Shown: in pieces, positions 35,786 through 45,812 of the stretch
Numbering within the stretch: the first letter of the stretch is position 1
Layout of the letters: each line of letters opens with the position of its first letter
DNA from: Hyphodiscus hymeniophilus
Lineage: Eukaryota > Ascomycota > Leotiomycetes > Helotiales > Hyphodiscaceae
Direction: 5' to 3'
Assembly: GCA_016508695.1 (NCBI GenBank)
Contig: VNKQ01000007.1
Coordinates: forward strand, 1,488,001-1,552,000
Length of the DNA stretch: 64,000 nucleotides
Translations under genes and position numbers: made by a program
The notes under the pieces: generated by a model
What the model was told of the DNA's origin: nothing
Database searches by the model: none
The model's input: the letters and a program-made list of their open reading frames with translations, nothing else

Positions 35786-37266
35786 TAAGATAATATAATT
35801 AATAATTATATATTTTATTTTATAAGTTATTTATTTTATAGTTAAGGGAATTTAGTAAATTAATACTTATTCGAGTATTATCGCTAAGTTACTTTAATAT
35901 AGAAAAAAGAGAACGAAAACATATTATAAAAGACTACTTAGTATTTCTTTAGATTACTAGTAGATTATTCGCTACCTTAACTACTTAGACTATATATAGT
36001 ATTTATATAGGTAGTAAAGGCTTAAGTAAGTATTACTTACTTACTAGTCTTCGAACTAGTAAAACTAAAAGAAAGAGTTCTAATACGATAAAGAGTAAAA
36101 CCTTAATTGTTATTATTATTCTTATATTAATAAGTACTAATTCCCGGAGCGCAATTAGTAAGATTAATAAAATTACTAATTTTTAGTATAGTCTAAATAG
36201 TAATCTTTAATTACTTTATTTTTTGCGTAAGGATTAGTATTAATTAAATAAAAACTCTATATTTAATATACCTTTTAATTAAAACTCTAGCTAGCTTCCT
36301 AATAGTAATACTTAGTATAAAATAGCTAAGTATATAGAAGAATACTAATAGGGATTAGAACGTAAGAGTATATATAATATCGGTAATACTAATTATTATA
36401 TAATATAATAGAATTCTTAAAGTAACGATTATTAGATTTTCTAGCTATTAAAGAAAACAAATAACTAAGGCAAGGCTAATCTCGCCGAGTATTAAGACTA
36501 TAAGTAGGACTACGAGAATAACAAGAAAGAGTATCTAGAATATAATCGTCTAAAATATAATCGTTTAAAACAAAAGAATAAAGACTAAAGCGAGTAGTCT
36601 AACTATATAAGCGGCGAATAGGACTATTATCTAGATAAGTAATAAGAATAAGAGTTAATATAAGTAATAAGCGCAAAAGCTAATAATAGTAATTACGTAA
36701 CTTAATAAGAGATAAGATTAGATTGTCTTTATCTTCTTTATCTTTATCTTCTCTAGCTTCGTCTTCCTTATCTTCTTTTTCTTTATTATTATTATTATTA
36801 TTATTATAATCGTTATTATCGTAATAATCGTTAGTAAGGGAAGAGAGAAATTAAAAGAGATCGTTAGATTCGGTAGTAAAAGGATTAATAGGTATCTTTG
36901 CTTACTCTTCTTTAAAGCCCTACTTAGTAGAAAGGTTAACTATATTAATTATCGAATATAAAGTAATAATTAAATAAAGTTAGGAATTAAACCTAGAATT
37001 TAAACGAAAGTAATCGATTACTTAAGCTTTTACTTGTGTCTTTACTCGAGGTATTACTTATATTAATAATTAATAAGAAAATAAAAAAGCTATTAATAGA
37101 ATAGTAATAGTATACTACTATAATAGTATTAAAAGTTAACGTTATTATTTGTTATTATTATTAGAGGTTAAAAGGTCGCGAGATTGCGATTTTATACTTA
37201 TAGCCTAATTAGTTACGCGCCTACTAGTATAGTTAAAAGCGTATTAAGTCACTAGATTAATTAAGG
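35786..37266 (+). repeat. Tract nearly identical to Copia-1 5,918-7,398
   Basis: Partner of the Copia-1 tract, with about three mismatches in 1,481 bp. Flanking sequence on the left (35,568-35,785 versus 5,700-5,917) differs at about one base in ten, and divergence resumes after 37,266. Confidence 0.8.
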
Positions 37267-37674
37267 TAGTTATAGAGATTAGACAACGTGTAAAGTTTGC
37301 GCTATTTGTACTATTTATATTATTTATACTATTTATAAGGCTAGGAGATAAAAGAGATATTAGTTAGAACTAATTATAATACTAGTTACTACTAAGTGTA
37401 AAATCTCTAATTAAATTAATTATATTAAGCAATTAAATAAAGTAAACGCTAATATCTACGAATCGAAATCTATATATATATAAAGTATAGGGAACTTACT
37501 TATAAGCTATATAAGTAAACACACGCTATATCTTATAATCGACTTCGAATACGAGTATATATTCTAATATATCGAATTAAAGTTATTCGAGGAATATAAG
37601 GGATTAGGGATTATAAAACAATAGTTATTATAAAATAAAAGGTCTCTAGACTTCTCTATAATAACTAGGGGGTA

Positions 37675-37940
37675 TATTATAAAATTGAGGCTTAACTAAT
37701 CTTATAGTTATAGAATATCTAATTATACTTATTAAATATTTAGTTACGTTATATAATTACTTAAGCTTTATTTAAGCACTTATTTCGCTAAGCTTTACGA
37801 GAGTAATTTAATACTTAGGATAAGACTTACTTCCTCTTCTTCTTTCTTTAGACTAGATAATACTTAATATACGCTTATTCGAGTAGTCTTTTCTTATAAA
37901 CCCTTTCTCCTTAAAGATTAGACCGATTATTTACGCGACA
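37675..37940 (+). repeat. 3' LTR of Copia-3
   Basis: A 266-bp LTR beginning TATTATAAAATTGAGG and ending TTTACGCGACA, preceded by the purine run AGGGGG and followed by the TSD ATCTC. Confidence 0.9.
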
Positions 37941-38069
37941 ATCTCTTTAATAATAACTAATTCCTACTATCCTATTAATATATCTCTCTTTAATATAACC
38001 TTTATTTTGTAATTGTACTTCTTACTTTGACTTGCGCGCTTTTTCGAATTATAAACCTCTATATGTTAT
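37941..38069. other. Unassigned short segment right of Copia-3
   Basis: It starts with the Copia-3 TSD, so it is the continuation of the sequence left of 29,624 (LINE 5' region). No motif was recognised in it. Confidence 0.4.
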
Positions 38070-38827
38070 CCTCTAAGCTATAGGAGAAGTGTACCACTCC
38101 CCTGCCTTAGGTAATAACGTTAGGGGTAAGAATATCAAAATCTGTAAAGTAAACAAAAATATAAACAACTATTATAATTTAATGATTTTGCACTTAAAAG
38201 AGACCTAATTCGATGTCTAAACACACTATCTCAGACCCTATGGACCTAGGGACCTTGCGTCTAGACACTACGCTAATTAAGTTATATAAGGACTACTTTT
38301 TACTAATATAATACCTGGATTTTAAGCTTTAGATTACTCTCTTAGAGTATACTTCTCTTAACGACCCTATTATACTCTTTACTTTATATTATACTCTAGA
38401 AGTTATTAATAAGATTATTCTTTATACGAATAATTATTCTCGAAAGCCTTATAATCCTTGTACTAAACCTAGTTCTTTTAACGTCCTAAGTATAAATTAT
38501 TATTTGGTATATAAAGAGACTCGTACGAATTACGTAACTTATAGGGGCAATACCTTTTTCGATAAGCCCCGCGTAATACTAGCTATAAAGATAGCCAATT
38601 AAAAGACGAGTATTACTTGATAATCAATACGATTTGGCTATAAAGAGTATAATATTACGTTATATAAGAAAGAGGGTTATTTCGATTAGTATTATAGAAA
38701 TAGTAATAATTGAGAGAGTAATTTCCAAAAATAAAGCTTTGTAATTAGCTTAAACTAGCTCGCTTATAAGGCACGCTAGGTATCTTACTGCCTTAAGCAA
38801 GTAGTGTACTTCTCCCACAGCTTAGGG
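38070..38827 (+). mobile_element. Small piggyBac-derived element (internally deleted, 758 bp)
   Basis: Imperfect TIRs face each other: CCTCTAAGCTATAGGAGAAG at the left and CTTCTCCCACAGCTTAGGG at the right. Between them, 38,360-38,560 encodes on the plus strand LNDPIILFTLYYTLEVINKI followed by a YTNNYSRKPYNP-like segment. This is the N-terminal part of a piggyBac (DDE_Tnp_1_7) transposase, and it is similar to but distinct from 48,230-48,330 (NDPISLFNLYYSLEIINEI). The catalytic core is absent. TIRs starting CCC/CCT fit piggyBac better than those of the two large elements. I could not confirm a TTAA duplication (TTAT left, AATA right). Confidence 0.62.
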
Positions 38828-38908
38828 AATAAGACTATAGTCTTATTATACTAGTCGCAAGTAAATATAATTCGAGTCTTAGTAATATTGCGTTTAAATA
38901 GTATATAA

Positions 38909-39171
38909 TGTCACAAAATTAAGGCTTAACTAATCCTTATATTATAGAATATATAATTATACTTATTAAATATTTAATTATATCTTATAATTACTTAAGC
39001 TCTATTTAAGCACTTATTTTACTAAGTTATATAAGAGTAATTTAATACTTAAGAAGAGACTTACTTTTTATTTTATTTTTTAGACTAAATAATACTTAAT
39101 ATATACTTATTCGAGTAGTCTTTTTTTATAACCTTTCTTTCTTAAAGATTAGACCAATTATTTATATAATA
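38909..39171 (+). repeat. Solo LTR of Copia-1/2/3 family, TSD TATAA
   Basis: A 263-bp LTR from TGTCACAAAATTAAGGC to TTATATAATA, flanked by TATAA at 38,904-38,908 and 39,172-39,176. RIP-mutated, no internal sequence attached. Confidence 0.9.
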
Positions 39172-39299
39172 TATAACTATTATCTTTTATATGTGTATAA
39201 ATTAAAGTAATTATAATAAGTAGGTCTATGTATATAATTAGAGGGGGAGGGAGAACTATAAGTACTTAGTAAATCCATTATAAAGGCTAGGGCAAAATT
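39172..39299. other. Unassigned spacer
   Basis: It contains a purine-rich patch (AGAGGGGGAGGGAGAAC near 39,240) and no recognisable repeat or gene. Confidence 0.4.
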
Positions 39300-39444
39300 A
39301 AGAATAATAAGGATATATTAATATTTAGTAAGGTATATAGTTTAGCCTTGTATGCGTATACAAATTACTATAGTTAAGCGAGGTTATTAGGTATACCCCC
39401 GAAAAGTTATTTTAGCCGGAAGGCAAGTTGTTATAGCCCGTTCC
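39300..39444 (+). mobile_element. Family A element, right-end fragment
   Basis: It matches the last 145 bp of the 786-1,684 element, including the TACAAATTACTAT block and the TIR ending TTATAGCCCGTTCC. The left part is missing. The octamer following it is TTAAATTA, inside a Copia subfamily II LTR. Confidence 0.75.
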
Positions 39445-40377
39445 TTAAATTATATAGTTTTTCCTTTTCCTTTTTCTAATTAAATAATATTTACTATATA
39501 TTTACCTAAGTAATCTTTTTTAAATTCTTCTTTACTTTAAAGATTAGATTAATAATTTATATAATAATTATAAGCCCAGTTTACATAATACTTAAAAATT
39601 ATTAATTCTAAGAAATATATTATAAAAAATTATTATAAAAATAATTTGAGAATAAGGCTTAACTTATTATTAATAAGCTTACTTTTATTAACTCTTTAAA
39701 AAGGGAACCTTTTATATTAAGGTTTTGTTTATTTAAAATATTACCTAATTATTTAATTTATTAAGGTAATTAAATATTATTATTCTTTAAAGCTTTTTAA
39801 TAATTTCATTAATTAATTATAATATATTTACTTTATATAATATATTAATACTAATTAATATTTCATTGAAGACCTAATTAAATTAGTTAGAATCATACTC
39901 TTTGTTTTATTATAATATAAGATTATTTGATATTTAAGAATATATTAACTTAATAAACTTAAATACTTTAATAAACTTAAGTACTTTAATATATTCTTTA
40001 TTATTAATTTATTATTAAGAGCAATAAGATTAAAGTAAATAATTATAAAGCTAAATATTTCTTATAAGCTCTTATAAGCTTAATATAATTAAGTAAAGTA
40101 AGTAAAGACAAATTAAGATAAGCTTAATATTTTTTTAAATTATGTATATATATTTAAAGCTAGACTCTTATAACCTTTTAAAGAATAACTATTACTTTTA
40201 AAAAAAACTCTAATTTAGAATTATAAGTTTTTAAAATATTAAATATTACTCTTATAATTTTTTAAGATATTTAGAATTAATATTAAGCTTATTTTAAGTT
40301 TATTATATAAGAATATAAGGATTTAAACAAACTATTTAGCTATACTAGCTAACTCTAGTTATTATATAATTTATTAA
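39445..40377 (+). mobile_element. Copia subfamily II: partial 5' LTR and start of internal region
   Basis: 39,445-39,566 is the last 120 bp of a subfamily II LTR (compare 9,225-9,344). It is followed by ATTATAAGCCCAGTTTACAT and about 800 bp resembling the gag region of Copia-2 (10,437-11,200) at lower identity. The LTR start was lost at the family A fragment, and the 3' continuation is cut by the next family A element. Very AT-rich, no open frame. Confidence 0.72.
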
Positions 40378-41415
40378 GGGTCGAGCTATAACAACTTGCC
40401 TCCCGGCTAAAACAACTTTTCGGGAGTATACTTAATATCGGGATAAGCTATTTTAACTCTAATACCGGCTATTTCAACTCTACTAGTCCCTACTAGTATT
40501 TACACCCATTATATATATAATAAGTTTGCGCCCGTACAGGCATATCAAAACTATAATAACTACTCTTTAATTCTTTTTTAAATATATATAAATAAGAAAA
40601 ACACAATAAATATATCCCTATATAAGGGGCTCTTACCGCCCCCTAACCCCCCGGAACTAACCCCTAACTACTAACCCTAACCTATTGTATTTTAGTAGAG
40701 AAAGTATCTCTAGGCACGTGCGTTTCTAAGTATACCCCCTAAGAGTTAAAGTAGCCGGGAGTAGAGTTAAAATAGCTTAATCCTTAAAGTAAAATCACTA
40801 AATACTTGCAGTCCCTTTTAAGTATATATATAGACCTACTTATTGCAATTTACTTACGAGTAATATCCCCTTTCCTATTTATTAGTATACGATTCGACGG
40901 TTACTTAGCCTGCTTTATTATTATATAATTTGGGAGTATAAATCTAATAGAGGAGTAATTTTACTAACTAATATATATCGTTACTAATATTATAATAAGC
41001 TTACAACTAATACTCTTAATTCTTTCCTTATACTAGCGACTTTAAGACTTATTCTTAACTCTATATGTATATAAAGGAAAGGTAGACTCCGTAGTATACT
41101 TGGAGGAGTATTATATATAAAGACATAGCAATAATTATAAGATTATATATTGTAAAGGCAGGTAATATAAGGAGTAGAAGTTAAAATTAAAGTTATAATT
41201 ATAATTATAATAATAGAACCTTTTAAAGGTTATACGCAAGATAGGGAATATAAGTTAGATCCGGATTATAATAAGTTAATATAATAATATATATTGTACG
41301 CTCTTGCGCGCATACAAATTAGTATAGTAGGGAAAGCTTTCTAAATATATAGGTACCTATAGGTAGGATTAACCAAGTTATTTTAGCCGGGAGGCAAGTT
41401 GTTATAGCCCGACCC
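40378..41415 (-). mobile_element. Family A TIR element in reverse orientation, holding a family B insertion
   Basis: Ends GGGTCGAGCTATAACAACTT and the complement ending TTATAGCCCGACCC. The flanking octamers TTTATTAA (40,370-40,377) and TTTCTTAA (41,416-41,423) match at 7 of 8. Interior order is reversed relative to 786-1,684. Its left part is interrupted at 40,440 by a short MITE. Confidence 0.8.
40440..40783 (-). mobile_element. Family B short MITE nested in family A, mismatched ends
   Basis: The left TIR is of the GGGATAAGC type. The right TIR (CCGGGAGTAGAGTTAAAATA then GCTTAATCC) is closer to the GGGTTAAGC type of the 19,692 element. No matching octamers flank it (TTAATATC left, TTAAAGTA right). 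It could be a chimera of two B subtypes or the product of a deletion. Confidence 0.65.
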
Positions 41416-41439
41416 TTTCTTAATTAGTATTATTATATG

Positions 41440-41745
41440 ACCTGGATTTTAGTACTATTTTAACTTTATTAGTCTTTATTAATTATATATCTTATAATAT
41501 AGTATATAATAAGTTTATACTTATATAAGAATATTAAAATCATTATAATTTCCTTTAATATTATTTCTAAAATATAAATATATTTATAAGAAATAATATA
41601 ATATATAAAAGATAGCTTTATATAGGGGGCTTTTACCGCCCCTTAACTTATTGAAACTAACTCTAACTACTAACTTTAACATATTATATTTTAATAGAAA
41701 AAGTATCTCTAAATAAGTATATACATTTTTAAGTATAACATTTAA
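41440..41745 (-). mobile_element. Decayed family B MITE, ends lost
   Basis: The interior matches 25,640-25,960 (ACTATTTTAACTTTATTAG, then the GGGGGCTTTTACCGCCCCTT block). Both outer TIR units are missing or too mutated to define. Confidence 0.6.
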
Positions 41746-42544
41746 GTATTACTGTATTAAAGTAGTAAAGTCTAAAAATCATAACTTTTGAAGTATTAGT
41801 AATATTTTTCGCTTTGATACTTATAATACTATATAATTGCCTTAAGTAAAGTATATTAAGTATAATAACAAAGTTCGAAACCTAGTAATAATTTATAAGC
41901 AGGTTTGTTAGGTTTAGTATCTATTTAGCTATAGTAATAAACGCCTAGTCTATATATCTATATAATCGAGATAAATCAACTAATTAGTATGTCAGAATTA
42001 TAATTTTAGGCTATTTAATTAGCAAGCTGCCAAGCTTATATTTATATATATATATATACAAACTAAGTATTTATTATTATAGCTAAACAGATAAGTAAGA
42101 GTATTATTAATATTTAAAAATATATATATATAACTAGTTCTTAATTACAAAGTATATATAAAAATATTTTATCTAAGTTAAATAGAAAGCTTTTACTTAA
42201 TAAGTAACAACTTGAAGTTATAGAGAGCTTTTATAAACTTAAATTAATTTGATTAATTAGATTAGTACTTTAATTCTTTTAAGACGACTAATCTATTTTA
42301 TATAATTTCTCTAAACACACTATTTTAACTATAATACTAAGATAATACAATAAAACACAATATTAAGAAAACCAGAGTGTAATAAACCTCGAGTCCTAGT
42401 AGTAGATTATAGGCAAGTTGGTTAGTTAGGTTAGGCAGAGACGCTATTACTTATTCAAAATATATATAACCGTTATAAGTTACCAAGTATATTATAAAGA
42501 TACTATATTTAAGTTAAGCATAAAGCTTCTATTTACTAAGGAAA
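41746..42544. other. AT-rich region without recognised genes
   Basis: Nothing codes here. A diverged direct repeat is present: 41,880-41,945 and 42,388-42,455 both contain a CCTAGTA(A/G)TA(A/G)-TTATA-GGCA/GCAGGTT-type block. There are several (TA)n runs (near 42,045 and 42,120). The repeat pair could be remnants of LTRs but lacks clear ends. Confidence 0.4.
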
Positions 42545-42866
42545 TACTATTACTTATATAGAACCTTCGTGGCGTTAGATTAGTTAGATTAGTAGAATTA
42601 GTATACTAATCTTACTAATCTCTCTAATCTATCGCGTGACCTCGTTACGTTATACCTAGGGGTTTTCTATATAAGCCTCTAGCTTATCGAGCCTCAGGCC
42701 CCTTTGGTTACGGGTTGTAATACAGAGGTACTTGTACTTGTGCGTACCTTTTCTCAAAGGTACTCTCTAATAGTAGGGTGCTTATCCCAATAGGTACCTT
42801 CTTAGTAGCCTTCTCATTTCATGTGACTTGTAATATCAAGCTTGCTTAATCCAAATGATTAATACG
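42545..42866 (+). repeat. LTR-like sequence with hairpin and TATA box, family unknown
   Basis: Base composition returns to normal here. A perfect or near-perfect inverted repeat of about 25 bp with a 5-nt loop lies at 42,575-42,632 (TAGATTAGTTAGATTAGTAG and its complement). It is followed by TATATAAGCCTCTAGC (42,690-42,706) and a TTGTAATACAG segment. The order resembles the U3/R region of a fungal Copia LTR, but I could not fix the termini or a TSD. Confidence 0.4.
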
Positions 42867-42871
42867 CCTAG

Positions 42872-43136
42872 TATTGCGTAGATAATCGGTCTGATCTTTG
42901 AGCTAGTAAGGAGTTGAGAAAAGACTGCTCGAATAAGCGTATATTGAATATTATTTAGTCTAAAGAAAGGAAAAGGAAATCAGAGGAATCTAGAGTAGTT
43001 TTATTACTCTTGTAAAGCTTAGCGAAATGAGTGCTTAAACAGAGCTTAAGTAACCCAAATTAGTGACTAAATATGCTGCGAGTATGATCAGATAGAACCC
43101 AATGTCCGGGATTAGTTGAGCCGCAATTTCGTAACA
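42872..43136 (-). repeat. Solo LTR of Copia subfamily II, not RIP-mutated, TSD CCTAG
   Basis: A 265-bp LTR in reverse orientation; read on the minus strand it starts TGTTACGAAATTGCGGC and ends TCTACGCAATA. The pentamer CCTAG flanks it on both sides (42,867-42,871 and 43,137-43,141). It aligns with the mutated LTR at 9,079-9,344, with CpA in this copy matching TpA in the other (CTCAAAGATCAGACC versus CTTTAAAGATTAGACT). It thus shows the pre-RIP sequence. It sits about 230 bp upstream of the Rossmann-fold gene, so its promoter or terminator signals could matter. Confidence 0.93.
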
Positions 43137-43341
43137 CCTAGATATTCCAATCGAGGAACTACGGAAAACAATTCCCTCCCCGGGGTCCTGCCTGATACTA
43201 GTACCTTGTTCCGGTCCTGTTCATTATCATAGGCGCCATTGGCTACCTTTGGCACAGAATCGTGGGTTCCCCATTTGTTGCCTTGCAACGTATCATAATG
43301 GCACGTGAATACCCTTTCGACATGGCTACTACTGACTTTAG
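43137..43341 (+). other. Upstream region of the Rossmann-fold gene
   Basis: Unique, GC-balanced sequence. A TACTGAC box next to TTTAG (43,330-43,341) looks like a branch point and acceptor, and GTATCA at about 43,288 could be a donor. A non-coding or missed first exon is possible but not demonstrable. Confidence 0.3.
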
Positions 43342-44246
43342 AAGGTTACTAGGTCGTCTCATGTTGATATCCTCATCCTCGGGGCTGGCTGGACATCGAC
43401 CTTCTTAATACCCATCCTCCAGAAGGATAACATCTCATTCGCAGCAACCACAACCACTGGCCGCGATGGAACATACAAATTCAATTTCGATCCCGAGGAC
43501 AAAAATGGCAATAATGCAGATCAATATCAAGCTCTTCCATTCGCGAAGACAATCCTGGTCACATTTCCATTGAAAGGAAAGAATCAGAGTCTTCACCTGC
43601 GAGACGCGTATGTCCAAACCCATGGCGATGACGATTACCACTTCATTCAATTAGGTAGCGTTGGCATATTCTCGATTCCTGATCAACCTTTGTGGGTCAC
43701 GAGATGTTCAAAATATGACGAAACAGATTTGCGTGCCATTGCCGAGGATGAACTGCGACTCTTTGGCGGCTGTGTTCTGAATCTCTCTGGACTCTGGGGC
43801 GGCGCAAGGCACCCAAGGCATTGGATTGACCGTGTTGCTGCGACAAAGGGCCAGTTGAAAGGAAAGACGTCATTACACCTGGTGCATGGCCAGGACGTTG
43901 CGAGGGCGATCATTGCAGTTCACCAAGATTTCACTAAGGCTGCTGGACAACGATTTGTCAGGTGCTCCATATCAACTAAGGTCTTCCCAATGCTAACAAG
44001 AGTTAGATGGTGACTGATCTCTTTGTTCACGACTGGTGGTCTCTGATCCTTAACCTTTCCAGAGAAGCGGATGAAGAAGGCCAGAGTAGCGATAGAGAAA
44101 GGTCCCAAATCAAATGGGTTGGGGAGCTGATGGTCGAGGAAGGTTTGAAGGCGCTTCCAAGATCAATGGAGCAACTTGGAAGGTGTTATGATACTCGTGA
44201 ATTTTGGACAACTTTTGGGCTCATGCCTATTCGCACACGAGTTTAG
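43342..44246 (+). CDS. NAD(P)-binding Rossmann-fold protein, substrate unknown
   Basis: Exon 1 is open from 43,342 and its recognisable protein begins about 43,366. The fold's dinucleotide loop is at the very N-terminus (DILILGAGWTSTFLIPIL). A TTTTGRDG segment, a FPLKGKNQS segment, a QLGSVGIFSIPD segment and NLSGLWGG follow, as in small SDR/epimerase-like proteins of filamentous fungi. A 50-nt intron at 43,957-44,006 (GTCAGG donor, TGCTAAC branch point, TTAG acceptor) restores the frame. Exon 2 (44,007-44,246) continues MVTDLFVHDWWSLIL and ends with REFWTTFGLMPIRTRV and TAG. Total about 276 residues, close to full length. No in-frame ATG lies between the upstream TAG at 43,339 and the first conserved residue. 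Either the start is in an upstream exon or it has been lost. The gene is not RIP-affected. Family membership is confident, enzymatic role unknown. Confidence 0.75.
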
Positions 44247-44819
44247 CCTCTCGATTTTTGCAACAGAAATCTATTGGTAAGTACGACTTCAAGGGAGCAG
44301 ATCAGCATAATAAATGAGGTGCATGACTTGAGTCAATACGCAAGTTCCATCATTACCTTTTGCATGCAAATTTCCTTGTTCGCCTTGAGTGGAGACCGTG
44401 TAGAGCTGCTCTGTTTCGTGATAAACCTGGGTTGCCTTACGGAACTTTTTTATCGCGACACCCTTTCAGAGGCAATTCATCTTGGTACTGTTAATATTGC
44501 TCATTAACTGTCAATCGTGTTCCCATAGGAACTCCGACAAATAATCTCATACTAGTAAAGGGTCGAATTCGGAAGCGCCAAACCCTGCTGAAAGTTGGGC
44601 TCCCATATACGCCCTTATTAGTCAACTGATCAATATTCGTCCTGAAGCACACCGTCAGAGTAGAAAGCAGGTGAAGAAGGATCGAGACATTCAAGATGAC
44701 AAGATTGTTAGTGCAAATCCCCCTAGATGAAGAACATACAGATCGAGCGCAGTCTTACATCAATTTAAATTGCAAAATCTGCTGAGAAAGGGAAGGTTTC
44801 CTACATCTTTTCAACGATT
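44247..44819. other. Intergenic, no recognised gene
   Basis: GC-balanced sequence downstream of the Rossmann-fold gene. Short ORFs of 77 codons (plus, 44,274-44,507) and 67 codons (minus, 44,491-44,694) have no recognisable domain or splice context. They are best regarded as chance. Confidence 0.5.
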
Positions 44820-45590
44820 CGTATGGAGGCCGTGAGGTCTGTTGAAAGGCCATTTCGGCATCCCTAACAGGAGGTGGTCACACGGGGTAGTTCGATCCAA
44901 TTGTACAGATTGCTCCTACGGCTCACACTATTGACTCTGCAACTTTGCCGGTAGTGCAAGCTCTATTTGGGGATGTCGTCAAAGGATTATGTGCAGCCGG
45001 CGCTATGCCTGTCGACGTGAACAAACAAGTCCAGACCGTTCAGGAGGTGAACAATTCTGGACATGATGGCCTGGCAATCTAGTTCTTCCATGGCGCTTTG
45101 CCTACCATTGAAAAGACTCCTGAGGAGGTGCATGTAAGCCAAGCACGAGCTGGCAAAGAACTTGGCCCATTCTGAGGAGGTATGACAAGTTTTCCTGCTC
45201 TCACAAAGACGGACTTGAGTCCAGCATCACCTGAGGATGTATTTGATTTCATGGGAGAACAAGTCGAAGCGTCCATTCATGGCATTATCCCTATGTTCGA
45301 AGGAGTCGCTGGCGCCGAGGTAAATGACGGCCTTGGATCCCGAGGAATCTTGCTCACATGATGCGGTAGGGATGACATGCAATTTCCCAGTCGGGACGAT
45401 GAAGATCTGTATACATACGACTTCTCTGGTTCGGGTACCGAGAGTGTGAGTCCAACTCCGCCTTGACCGGATAGTGAGATCAAGGAATGAGCTGTAGGAC
45501 TATCTCCTTCTGCGTAAGGCAAGGCATTAGATAGTGGTACTATGGCCTTTGACCTGTCCCGTATCAATCCAGTTTATTGGCACTATTAGG
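44820..45590 (+). pseudogene. Possible decayed gene, not recognised
   Basis: Several plus-strand segments look coding but are separated by stops and frame changes. One runs about 44,895-45,080 (contains VVQALFGDVVKGLCAAGAMP), another 45,082-45,173 (HGALPTIEKTPEEVH), another 45,188-45,362 (SPASPEDVFDFMGEQVEASI), then 45,363-45,465 ending in Asp/Ser/Pro-rich sequence. GTAAGC (45,134) and a CTCACAAAG acceptor (about 45,206) could form an intron joining the second and third in phase. I do not recognise a family. It could be one degraded gene of the island or non-coding. Minus-strand ORFs here are shadows. Confidence 0.3.
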
Positions 45591-45812
45591 ATACGAAGTT
45601 TAGCTTAATGAGTCTTGGTTGTCTAAGATGCAAGATGATGGACAAAGTACGAAGCCCAATGCCCATCGCTCCATCCTCAGCCTCATCAACGTGTAGAAAG
45701 CAAAAGTTTCTCCCCGCGAACATGTGCTTCACAGCTTCAAGAAGCGTAACCTTTGATTATTGTACAAGAAGACCATATTAGTCTGGACCCAGTCTGTGGT
45801 GAGTTAGGACCT

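Larger units (their letters stand above)
29624..37940 (+). mobile_element. Copia-3: full-length Ty1/Copia retrotransposon with TSD, RIP-inactivated
   Basis: An 8,317-bp element with LTRs at 29,624-29,889 and 37,675-37,940. The 5-bp TSD ATCTC is perfect (29,619-29,623 and 37,941-37,945). Gag region is at about 29,900-30,700 and integrase at about 32,240-32,700. Reverse transcriptase has YVDD changed to Tyr-Ile-Asn-Asn at 34,483-34,494, and RNase H runs to about 35,480. A 2.2-kb unidentified 3' region contains the tract shared with Copia-1. It is less decayed than Copia-2; many CpG sites survive while CpA has been converted. It is the best structural reference for the family in this window. Confidence 0.93.

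Noticed and set aside
41880..42455. Diverged direct repeats as a pair of LTRs
   Set aside because: Similarity covers only about 70 bp, the ends are not TG...CA, and no TSD or internal domain was found.
43435..43650. Minus-strand ORFs opposite the Rossmann-fold exons (also 43,683-43,913 and 43,920-44,108)
   Set aside because: Shadows of the plus-strand gene, whose protein motifs and intron are clear.
45079..45567. Two minus-strand ORFs of 65 and 96 codons
   Set aside because: Low-complexity Ser/Pro-rich translations without family features; probably shadows of decayed plus-strand sequence.
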